A stretch of 64,000 nucleotides of DNA, from the NCBI GenBank assembly GCA_944385055.1, contig CALWVT010000001.1:124001-188000 (forward strand), in the 5' to 3' direction. Below, one piece after another: positions 44,045-50,743 of this stretch. The notes below the pieces were generated by a model that searched no databases, was not told the DNA's origin, and worked only from the letters and a program-made list of their open reading frames with translations. The position numbers and the translations under genes are program-made. Each line of letters opens with the position of its first letter. Position 1 is the first letter of the stretch. Source of the DNA: an uncultured Clostridia bacterium. Its GTDB lineage: Bacteria; Bacillota; Clostridia; Oscillospirales; Acutalibacteraceae.

Positions 44045-44809
44045 ATGGGAAAGGGAAAAACAGTTGCCATCACCGGCAAAGGCGGCACCGGGAAATCCAT
44101 CATCGCCTCGTTGATGGTCACGATGCTCGCAAAGCGGTATCCCGGCGAGGTGTTGGCCATCGATGCGGATTCGGCGATGAGCCTGCCCTATACGCTGGGC
44201 ATCCAGGTGGATCCGAAAAAGACCATCACCGCCATGCGCCGTTCGATTGTGGGCTATAACGACGTCAAAAAGAAGATGAACGACCGCCCCATGCGGGAGG
44301 TCATCCGCGATATCGTCCATCACGGGGACGGCTTTGACCTTTTGCTGATGGGCCGTCCGGAAGAGCCGGGCTGCTACTGCGCGGTCAACGACCTTCTGCG
44401 CCACGGCATGGATATGCTCGTGCAGGATTATCGGATTTCGATTGTCGATGGGGAAGCCGGGCCCGAGCAGATTAACCGCCGGGTCTTAAAGGATCTCGAT
44501 ACGCTTTTGGTCGTCTCGGATATGTCGGCCAGAAGCCTTGAGACGGCCCGCGGCATCGTGAAAATTGCGCTGGCCAATGAAAACGGCATCAGCGTCCGCA
44601 AGGCCGGCCTCGTCTTAAACCGGGTCAAAAACGACCAGCCGCTGCAGGCGCTCGTCGAGAAAGTCGGCGTGCCGGTCGTCGGCTCCATCCCGGAGGACCC
44701 AATCCTCAATCAATACGACCGGGAAGGCAGATCGCTGCGGGAACTCCCGGCGGAAGCGGTGAGCATTGCGGCGGTGGAAAGCATTTTGCAAAGCGTATTG
44801 GCGGATTGA
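44045..44809 (+). CDS. CooC-type P-loop ATPase 2
   Basis: Protein of 254 residues closer to classical CooC/AcsF than the first copy. Walker A is GKGGTGKSI near residue 11, with AIDADSAMSLP near 38 and the diagnostic GRPEEPGCYCAVNDLLR block containing Cys110-Tyr-Cys112. In CooC this CxC binds nickel at the dimer interface, and ATP turnover drives metal insertion. It sits between the enzyme subunits and the CoA-transferase with gaps under 50 bases. No carbon monoxide dehydrogenase or acetyl-CoA synthase gene is in the window. Confidence 0.87.
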   Translation: MGKGKTVAITGKGGTGKSIIASLMVTMLAKRYPGEVLAIDADSAMSLPYTLGIQVDPKKTITAMRRSIVGYNDVKKKMNDRPMREVIRDIVHHGDGFDLLLMGRPEEPGCYCAVNDLLRHGMDMLVQDYRISIVDGEAGPEQINRRVLKDLDTLLVVSDMSARSLETARGIVKIALANENGISVRKAGLVLNRVKNDQPLQALVEKVGVPVVGSIPEDPILNQYDREGRSLRELPAEAVSIAAVESILQSVLAD

Positions 44810-44854
44810 TTTTTAGAAGGATTGATTTTTAGAAAATGAAAGAAGGATCGCAAC

Positions 44855-46405
44855 ATGAGTAAAGTAAAATCGATGCAGGAAGCGCTGGACCTTATCAAAG
44901 ACGGTTCGGTTGTTGCCGCGACGGGCTTTGTCCTTTGGGGGCTGGCCGACGAGGTCTTTAAGGCCGTGGAGGACCGTTTCCTCGAGACGGGCCACCCGAA
45001 CAATCTGACCTGCGTCTATACCGGTAGCGCCGGCTTGGAAGACAGCGGCTTTGACCGTTGGGCGCACGACGGCTTGATCGGGAAGATCATCATGGGCCAC
45101 ACCGGCTTAAACCCGAAGATTCCCGCGTACATCAACGCCAACAAATGCCAGGCCTATAACTTCCCGATGGGCGTCGTGCAGAACATGTACCGCGCCTCCC
45201 TGCAGGGGAAAAAGGGGTTTTTGAGCAAGATCGGCTTAAAGACGTTCGTTGACCCCCGCCTCGACGGCGGCAAGATGAACGACGTGACGACGGAAGAGAT
45301 TGTCAAGCTCGTCGAGTTTGGCGGTGAGGAATGGCTCTGCTATCCGGTCCCGAAATTTGATGTCGCGATCATCCGCGGGACAACGGCCGACGAAAACGGC
45401 AATGTTTCCGTCGAGGATGAGTGTGGCCCGATGAACATGCGGGATCTGGCCATGGGCGTCAAGGCCTGCGGCGGCAAAGTCATCGTGCAGGTCAAAAACC
45501 TTTCCGGCAGTAAACTTCCGGGCGCGTCCATCGAGATTCCGGGCGTGTTTGTCGATGCGGTGGTCGTCTCGAAGGAGCCGGAAAAATACCATAGAATGAC
45601 GAGCAAGATTTATTACGACGCTTCCCGCACGGGCCGGTTCGATATTCCCGTGGATTCTATGGAGGCGCTGCCGCTCAATGTCCGCACCGTCATTGCCCGC
45701 CGCTGCGCGATGGAGTTAAAGCCGGAATCCATCGTCAACCTCGGCATCGGCATCCCGACGCTGGTCGCGTCCGTCGCAGGGGAAGAGGGCTTCAGCGACG
45801 ACTTGATTATGAGCGCGGAAGACGGCATGCTCGGCGGCATCCCCGGGACCGGCGACACGTTCGGCTGTGCGGTCAACACGATGGGCACGCTTTCGATGGC
45901 CTATAACTTCGACCTCTACGACGGCGGCAACCTCTCCATGGCCGTGGAAGGATTGGCAGAATGCGACGCGAAGGGCAACATCAACGTCGGGAAATTCGGC
46001 ACCATGATGCCCGGCTGCGGCGGATTTATCGACGTCACCCAGCCGACACCGCTCGTCATCTTTGCCGGCACCTTTACGGCCGGCGGCGCGAAGTATGCGG
46101 TCGGCAACGGCAAGCTGACAATCCTCCAGGAAGGCAAATCCAGAAAATTCCGCGAACACGTGCAGCAGGTTACGTTCAGCGCGGAATATGCGGCCCAGAG
46201 CGGCCAGAAAGTCCTCTACGTGACGGAGCGCGCGGTCCTGCGCCTGACGAAGGATGGCATCGTCCTGGAAGAAATCGCGCCGGGTGTCGATCTGCAGAAG
46301 GACATCCTCGACCAGATGGACTTCAAGCCGATCCTCTCGGAAAACCTGAAGCTGATGGATGAACGCATTTTCACGGAAGGGAAAATGGGCATCACCATTC
46401 AATAA
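44855..46405 (+). CDS. Family I acyl-CoA:carboxylate CoA-transferase
   Basis: Protein of 516 residues joining the alpha and beta domains of family I CoA-transferases, like propionate CoA-transferase and YdiF. The catalytic glutamate is Glu322 in SAEDGMLGG, matching the active-site Glu that forms the enzyme-CoA thioester. NLGIGIPTLVA near residue 292 and a GCGGFIDVTQ block near 388 are typical. It probably activates the pathway acid with CoA from acetyl-CoA or the product, as in lactate, phenyllactate and 2-hydroxyglutarate fermentation. RBS AGAAGGA precedes the ATG. Confidence 0.92.
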   Translation: MSKVKSMQEALDLIKDGSVVAATGFVLWGLADEVFKAVEDRFLETGHPNNLTCVYTGSAGLEDSGFDRWAHDGLIGKIIMGHTGLNPKIPAYINANKCQAYNFPMGVVQNMYRASLQGKKGFLSKIGLKTFVDPRLDGGKMNDVTTEEIVKLVEFGGEEWLCYPVPKFDVAIIRGTTADENGNVSVEDECGPMNMRDLAMGVKACGGKVIVQVKNLSGSKLPGASIEIPGVFVDAVVVSKEPEKYHRMTSKIYYDASRTGRFDIPVDSMEALPLNVRTVIARRCAMELKPESIVNLGIGIPTLVASVAGEEGFSDDLIMSAEDGMLGGIPGTGDTFGCAVNTMGTLSMAYNFDLYDGGNLSMAVEGLAECDAKGNINVGKFGTMMPGCGGFIDVTQPTPLVIFAGTFTAGGAKYAVGNGKLTILQEGKSRKFREHVQQVTFSAEYAAQSGQKVLYVTERAVLRLTKDGIVLEEIAPGVDLQKDILDQMDFKPILSENLKLMDERIFTEGKMGITIQ

Positions 46406-46518
46406 GCGGCGCGGCTTTTAGAAGGCTTCGGCCTTTCCAATCGAAGAACTTTGTTTTCCCGGGAAAATTTTGAACGGCAAAAGATTTCCGGGAAAATCTC
46501 TATAGGGAGACGTGAAAG

Positions 46519-47313
46519 ATGGAATTCCAGAAGACAGCATACACCGTGGAAAACGGCATCGCGGTCCTTACGATGCGGTATCCGAAGAATCTCAACGCAA
46601 TCGACGAGCAGATGGCGGAGGAACTGCTGTGCCGGTTCCAGGACGCCGAGCGGGACGATGCGGTCAAGGTTGTCGTTTTGCAGAGCGACGGCAAGGCTTT
46701 TTCCGCCGGCGGGGATATCGGGTTCTTTTATCAGCAGGTGCAGGCCGGCGGGGGGATCAGCCTGGACGCACTGGTTGCCCGCGTCGATCAGCTGGCGGAT
46801 ACCATGAAAAAGATGCGCAAGCTGGTGATTACTTCCGTCTGCGGCGCGGCTGCAGGCGCGGGCGTCAGCCTGGCCCTTGGCGGGGATTTCCTGTTCTGTG
46901 CCGACAACGCGAAGTTTATCCTCGCCTTTGTCAACCTCGGCTTAGTGCCCGACACGGGCGCCGCCTATTTGCTTTCAAAGAGCATCGGCGCGGCCAGGGC
47001 TTTGGAACTGTCCGTTACCGGCCGTCCGATGGGGGCAGCGGAAGCGAAGGAATTGGGCCTTGCCTATCAGGTTGTGCCCAAGGAGAAACTGCACGGCACG
47101 GTTATGCAGTTCGCGGAGAAGCTGGCGCACGGCCCGTTGACGGCGTATCAGAATATCAAAAAGCAGATCTATGCGGCTGCGTTTGCCGATTACAAGGACT
47201 GGCTCGACCATACGGAGGCGCCCACCCAGCGCGCGTGCGCAAAGACCGCCGACTTTCAGGAAGGCGTCAAGGCATTTATCGAGAAGCGCAAGGCGGTTTT
47301 CACCGGAAAATAA
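46519..47313 (+). CDS. Crotonase-fold enoyl-CoA hydratase/isomerase
   Basis: Protein of 264 residues. Oxyanion-hole segments are SDGKAFSAGGDIGFF near residue 56 and CGAAAGAGVSLALGGDF near 110. The LGLVPDTGAAYLL block near 140 has aspartate where crotonase has its second glutamate, as in PaaG-type isomerases. It may hydrate or isomerise the enoyl-CoA made by the dehydratase-type enzyme. It lies 113 bases after the CoA-transferase, a wider gap than others in the operon; no promoter was clear in it. Confidence 0.9.
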   Translation: MEFQKTAYTVENGIAVLTMRYPKNLNAIDEQMAEELLCRFQDAERDDAVKVVVLQSDGKAFSAGGDIGFFYQQVQAGGGISLDALVARVDQLADTMKKMRKLVITSVCGAAAGAGVSLALGGDFLFCADNAKFILAFVNLGLVPDTGAAYLLSKSIGAARALELSVTGRPMGAAEAKELGLAYQVVPKEKLHGTVMQFAEKLAHGPLTAYQNIKKQIYAAAFADYKDWLDHTEAPTQRACAKTADFQEGVKAFIEKRKAVFTGK

Positions 47314-47334
47314 AAGCAGGGAAGGGAACAAGAC

Positions 47335-47565
47335 ATGTGCCTGTCAAACGTTTATGTGTGTGAAAATGGCCGGGAAGAACTGGTGTCGGAAAGCGTCTGC
47401 AACGTATTCCTCGACGGCAAGGACATTACGCTGTGCGACATCATTGGCCAGACGACCCGTGTGCGGGGAACCATTCAAAACGTGGATTTGCTGAAAAATA
47501 AGATCCTCATCCAGGCGGAGGACGCAGGCGCCGGACAGGATGTATGTGAAGATCCAAACGCATAG
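47335..47565 (+). CDS. CooT-like small nickel-binding protein
   Basis: Protein of 76 residues beginning MCLSNVYVCENG, with a GQTTRVRGTIQNVDLLKNKILI end. This is the pattern of the CooT family (PF10133), small beta proteins whose Cys2 binds nickel in a dimer and which help supply nickel to carbon monoxide dehydrogenase. It lies 21 bases after the crotonase gene and is followed by a terminator, so it ends the operon. Together with two CooC-type ATPases it makes a metal-handling set around the dehydratase-type enzyme. The name rests on the N-terminal motif and size; some CooT-family members may not bind nickel. Confidence 0.8.
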   Translation: MCLSNVYVCENGREELVSESVCNVFLDGKDITLCDIIGQTTRVRGTIQNVDLLKNKILIQAEDAGAGQDVCEDPNA

Positions 47566-47588
47566 AAAAAGAAGTAAATATCTGGAAA

Positions 47589-47633
47589 GGCCAAAGTGGG
47601 AACCCTTTTGCAGGGCCCCACTTAGGCTTTTTT
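47589..47633 (+). terminator. Intrinsic terminator ending the dehydratase-type operon
   Basis: GGCCAAAGTGGGAACCC pairs with GGGCCCCACTTAGGC (one bulge) and is followed by TTTTTT. Confidence 0.85.
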
Positions 47634-48018
47634 GTCTTATGTTTTTAGATTGTTGCGCGAAGCGAGACTGCTGCTCCCAATATGCGGATCACATGGACGT
47701 CAAAGCGCTTTCGATGATCATCAAGCAGAACAAAGAAACCGGCCCCTCCCCGCGCGCGGCAGGAAGGGGCCGGTTTCTTGACAATCGTGATAGGGCTGAC
47801 GAGGAGGTTCAGCGAACCCAAAAGAACAGACAAGATCGTAATGCCCTTTGCAAAACAATCGCGTGATAATATTGCACTACTTAGGGGTCATTTGTAATCG
47901 CCCACATGATAAACATCAGCAAGGCATCATGAGCAACGGAAAATAGTTTTATGAAAAACCAAAAATAGTCTCACCCTACAGCTTTTTTAAGAGTAGCTTG
48001 TAGAGTGGAAATTACGAT
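47634..48018. other. Gene-poor, AT-rich stretch with one long hairpin
   Basis: No convincing gene in 385 bases. A long perfect-looking hairpin at 47733-47779 (AAGAAACCGGCCCCT / AAGGGGCCGGTTTCTT) may be a minus-strand terminator, as TTTCTTTGTT follows on that strand. A short minus-strand frame crossing it reads like the tail of a membrane protein (about 47745-47833) and may be a gene remnant. Base composition falls from about 47870 onward. Confidence 0.45.
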
Positions 48019-48429
48019 TTAAAAATTAGAAAACAAAAACGCGGTAAACACAAACAGAATGACAAACGGCAACATGGTATAAGCCGTTGTAAGATTGCGA
48101 AGAACCGCCGGTGACGCAGCTTTCCGTTTCACTGCAAAGTAACAAGAAAATTCCGTAAACACCATGCAAAGAAGAAACAAGCATTCTGCCACCTTCATGA
48201 ATGGATCAATCGCTTTGTAATAGGGTAACGCAAAATAATCAATCGCTCTCGCTGCACTCACACAAAGGATCGCTCCCATCAACGATCCGACAATTAAAAG
48301 AAATTCCCATTGATGTTTCATCCATGAAACAAAAAAGCCCTTTTTTTGATAGCTTCTTATAAACAGTACAATCATCCATATAAAAAAAGGCGGAACCAAA
48401 TAAATTAAAAGGAGATCTTCAAAATTCAA
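48019..48429 (-). CDS. Small four-helix membrane protein, possible immunity protein
   Basis: Unrecognised protein of 136 residues with four hydrophobic segments (about 5-25, 42-65, 75-98 and 112-134) and short basic loops. It is clearly more AT-rich than its neighbours. Its start overlaps the end of the upstream gene (48426), whose product looks like a toxin C-terminus, so an immunity role at the membrane is plausible. That role is inferred from position and size alone. Confidence 0.6.
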   Translation of the reverse strand: MNFEDLLLIYLVPPFFIWMIVLFIRSYQKKGFFVSWMKHQWEFLLIVGSLMGAILCVSAARAIDYFALPYYKAIDPFMKVAECLFLLCMVFTEFSCYFAVKRKAASPAVLRNLTTAYTMLPFVILFVFTAFLFSNF

Positions 48430-49043
48430 TATCCGATCACCTGTTTCTTTTCATAATTTGCAATGCCATCAAGTGCAACACCAGCAGCAATACCAAACCC
48501 TATTGTAGCAACAAGAGCAGTAAAAGGATTCAAAAGTGTAGCTGCTACAATCCCACTAATTAATGCCCCCATTGCTATCCCCGCTACATAAGATTCTGCA
48601 TCGATAAACAGTGCACATGCTACTGTTGTGGGATCATCATGATATGTGACAATATCTTGTATAGCACCCACAACCGCAAAGCCTACCGAAATGATGCCTG
48701 CTTTTTTAAGCACTGTCATTGGAGGACTTATATCCACCTTTGCTTTAGAGGAAACAAAATCGACCGCATCAGAAGCACCTTCGTCACCTAAAGTCGTTAT
48801 TGCATTCTGAGCAGCGCTAGTTGCTATTTGTGAACCAACCCCACTCCAGGAAGATGTCATCGTCGATTTATGCGACGTTTTATGTGTGGCGCTATGATTT
48901 TTAAACGGTGCAACACCAAATGTTATAATCCTATCACCCAATTGATAAGCCCGCGCATTTCCTAACGGGTCGTCATAAGCAATTGGATGATTTCCATTTA
49001 CGACAATGAGGCGAGACAGAAAACTGCCTCGCCTCATTATCAC
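48426..49043 (-). CDS. Probable polymorphic-toxin C-terminal fragment with glycine-rich hydrophobic domain
   Basis: Protein of up to 205 residues, AT-rich. Near residue 17 the sequence NGNHPIAYDDPLGN resembles the end of an RHS/YD-repeat core. A serine/threonine-rich linker (about 50-70) is followed by a small-residue-rich hydrophobic region (about 115-195, with AGIAMGALISGIVAATLL), like pore-forming or glycine-zipper toxin ends. The first 15 residues are encoded by a palindrome next to tRNA-Tyr, and no long toxin body lies upstream, so this is probably a truncated remnant. The true start is unclear. Confidence 0.5.
   Translation of the reverse strand: MIMRRGSFLSRLIVVNGNHPIAYDDPLGNARAYQLGDRIITFGVAPFKNHSATHKTSHKSTMTSSWSGVGSQIATSAAQNAITTLGDEGASDAVDFVSSKAKVDISPPMTVLKKAGIISVGFAVVGAIQDIVTYHDDPTTVACALFIDAESYVAGIAMGALISGIVAATLLNPFTALVATIGFGIAAGVALDGIANYEKKQVIGY
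49010..49042. repeat. Short palindrome next to tRNA-Tyr
   Basis: AATGAGGCGAGACAG and CTGCCTCGCCTCATT form a stem with one mismatch around AAAA. It may end the tRNA transcript or mark the edge of the AT-rich insert; no T run follows on either strand. Confidence 0.6.
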
Positions 49044-49051
49044 AAATTTTT

Positions 49052-49135
49052 TGGTGGAGGAGGATGGATTCGGACCATCGAAGCCGAAGCAACAGATTTA
49101 CAGTCTGCCCCCTTTGACCACTCGGGAACTCCTCC
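49052..49135 (-). tRNA. tRNA-Tyr (GTA)
   Basis: A class II tRNA of 84 bases with encoded CCA. The acceptor stem GGAGGAG pairs with CTCCTCC, the anticodon loop is CUGUAAA giving GUA, a long variable arm is present and the T loop is GGTCCGAATCC-like. It is co-transcribed with tRNA-Thr. Confidence 0.95.
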
Positions 49136-49205
49136 ATATGGCAGCCAAAGCTGCGTTTCATACGTCAACCGATTGCCGCATCTGCGGCGACGGGCCATGC
49201 CCGTT

Positions 49206-49281
49206 TGGAGCTGGCAGACGGACTTGAACCCCCGACCTGCTGATTACAAATCAGCTGCTCTACCAACTGAGCTACGCCAGC
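49206..49281 (-). tRNA. tRNA-Thr (TGT)
   Basis: Standard 76-base tRNA with encoded CCA. The acceptor GCTGGCG pairs with TGCCAGC (one G-U), the D arm is AGCTCAGTTGGTAGAGC, the anticodon loop TTTGTAA gives TGT and the T arm has GGTTCAAGTCC. Confidence 0.95.
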
Positions 49282-49305
49282 ATTCTCGGCGGCTGACAAG
49301 AATAT

Positions 49306-49334
49306 ATTATAAACGGGAAGGCCGTGTTTGTCAA
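49306..49334 (-). promoter_or_regulatory. Promoter of the tRNA-Thr/tRNA-Tyr operon
   Basis: Minus strand: TTGACA, a 17-base spacer and TATAAT, a perfect sigma-A match 25 bases before tRNA-Thr. Confidence 0.9.
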
Positions 49335-49382
49335 GCGTTTTTCGAAAAAATTTTGCAAATTTTTTTCTTTCCTCCAAACCCA

Positions 49383-49412
49383 TTGCGGCACACCGGCCGC
49401 GTGGGGTATAAT
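49383..49412 (+). promoter_or_regulatory. Sigma-A promoter of the flavodoxin-ferredoxin gene
   Basis: TTGCGG (49383-49388), an 18-base spacer and TATAAT (49407-49412); the RBS GAGGAGGGG and ATG follow closely. Confidence 0.7.
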
Positions 49413-49438
49413 GCAGAAAAAAGAGGAGGGGAAACGCC

Positions 49439-50263
49439 ATGCGGATCAAAACGGTTTGGGCGGCTTTCTTCAGCCCGACGGGCAATACGGCCTCTGCGGT
49501 CTGTGATGTCGCGCGCACGGCAGCCGAAACGCTGCATGTGCCATTGCGGATGCTCGATTTTACGCTGCCTGCACAGCGGGCGGGGGTCCATTCCTTTTGC
49601 GAGACGGATTTCGTCGTGTTCGGTGTCCCTGTCTATGCGGGCCGTGTGCCCAATAAGGTGCTGCCCTTTTTGCGTGCGGGGTTTTGCGGAGGGGAGGCCC
49701 TCGCGGTGCCGGTCGTCACGTTTGGCAACCGCAGCTTCGACGATGCACTGATCGAGCTGCGCAATACGCTCGAGGAGCTGGGCTTTCATACCGTCGCCGG
49801 CGCCGCCTTTGCCGCGGGCCATGCGTTTTCCGAAAAGATTGCCCCGGGCCACCCGACGGAAGCCGACCGGGCGCAGCGCCGCGCCTTTGCCCGCGCAGCC
49901 GCGGAAAAGGTGCGCCAGGCCCAAACCCTTCCCGCGCCCGTCTCTGTCGCGGGGAGAGACCCCGTCGGTCCGTACTATACGCCGCTCGGCCTCGACGGCA
50001 AACCCGCCGCCTTTTTAAAGGCCAAGCCCAAAACCCACGCGGAACGCTGCCGTTCCTGCGGCCGCTGCGCCGCTGCCTGCCCGATGGGGTCCATTTCGAA
50101 AGACGACCCCACCGCCGTGCCGGGCCTTTGCATCAAGTGCCAGGCCTGCGTCCGGGTCTGTCCCGTCCATGCCAAGTATTTTGACGACCCCGCCTTTTTA
50201 TCCCATGTCGCCATGCTCGAGCAGACGTATACGCGCCCCGCGCAATCGCAAACCTTTTTATGA
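49439..50263 (+). CDS. Flavodoxin-ferredoxin fusion (EFR1-type)
   Basis: Protein of 274 residues. The N-terminal flavodoxin-like domain (about 1-150) has the phosphate loop SPTGNTAS near residue 13 and a GVPVYAGRVPNKV region near 63. The C-terminal domain (about 195-250) has two 4Fe-4S motifs, CRSCGRCAAACPMGS and CIKCQACVRVCPVHA. Such proteins are common, poorly studied redox carriers in anaerobes. The gene has its own promoter and no coupled partner. Confidence 0.9.
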   Translation: MRIKTVWAAFFSPTGNTASAVCDVARTAAETLHVPLRMLDFTLPAQRAGVHSFCETDFVVFGVPVYAGRVPNKVLPFLRAGFCGGEALAVPVVTFGNRSFDDALIELRNTLEELGFHTVAGAAFAAGHAFSEKIAPGHPTEADRAQRRAFARAAAEKVRQAQTLPAPVSVAGRDPVGPYYTPLGLDGKPAAFLKAKPKTHAERCRSCGRCAAACPMGSISKDDPTAVPGLCIKCQACVRVCPVHAKYFDDPAFLSHVAMLEQTYTRPAQSQTFL

Positions 50264-50348
50264 CGGCAAGTTTATCATGGCAATCGAAAAGCGCCTGCAC
50301 GGCTTTGCCAGGCCGTGTGGGCGCTTTTTTCAATCTGAAAAAATTTCT

Positions 50349-50723
50349 TTATTCGCCGTCGAGGGCGTTGTTCGTCGCCTGCAGCGCGTCATAGCCGCGT
50401 TCGCCGGTGCGGATCTTTACGGCGTCGCTGATCGCGAAGGCAAAGATCTTGCCGTCGCCGATCTCGCCCGTGTGCGCCACGTCGCAGATCGTCTGGATCG
50501 TCTTCTCTTTCCATTCTTCGGACGAGACCACAACTTCCAGCTTGATTTTCGGCACCAGCACCGCGTCAATTTCCTGGCCGCGCACAACGGTCTTGTAGCC
50601 GCGCTGGGCGCCGAAGCCCATCACCTGATAAGCCGTCACGCCGTTGACCCCGATCGCGTGCAGCGCTTCCTTGATGTCCTCGAGCTTCTCTTCGCGGACG
50701 ATCGCTTCGACCTTATACATCAT
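50349..50723 (-). CDS. glnK: PII-type nitrogen regulator
   Basis: PII protein of 124 residues. The C-terminal signature TGEIGDGKIFAFAISDAVKIRTGE is clear. The T-loop reads GYKTVVRGQEIDA, so the tyrosine uridylylated in enteric PII (ELYRGAEY) is replaced by valine; control is probably by ATP/ADP and 2-oxoglutarate binding alone. It follows amtB closely (its RBS AAAGGAG lies near the amtB stop) and should block the ammonium channel when nitrogen is plentiful. ATG at 50723 or 50720. Confidence 0.92.
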   Translation of the reverse strand: MMYKVEAIVREEKLEDIKEALHAIGVNGVTAYQVMGFGAQRGYKTVVRGQEIDAVLVPKIKLEVVVSSEEWKEKTIQTICDVAHTGEIGDGKIFAFAISDAVKIRTGERGYDALQATNNALDGE

Positions 50724-50743
50724 CAGTATCTGCCGCTCCTTTC

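Noticed and set aside
42643-44160. Minus-strand open frame opposite the large dehydratase-type subunit
   Set aside because: Shadow frame with no start site or motif; the opposite strand encodes a clear family member.
38833-47565. Carbon monoxide dehydrogenase operon, suggested by CooC and CooT
   Set aside because: No CODH catalytic subunit, acetyl-CoA synthase or corrinoid protein is encoded in the window; the enzymes present are of the dehydratase/benzoyl-CoA reductase type.
47645-47833. Minus-strand frame with a short hydrophobic stretch
   Set aside because: Only about 62 codons, no ribosome site, and it runs through a terminator-like hairpin; it is mentioned only as a possible remnant.
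47570-49135. Intact integrated element using tRNA-Tyr as attachment site
   Set aside because: No integrase and no second copy of the tRNA 3' end was seen at the other edge; at most a remnant.
48973-49161. Short minus-strand open frame over tRNA-Tyr
   Set aside because: It is simply the translation of the tRNA-Tyr gene and its palindrome.
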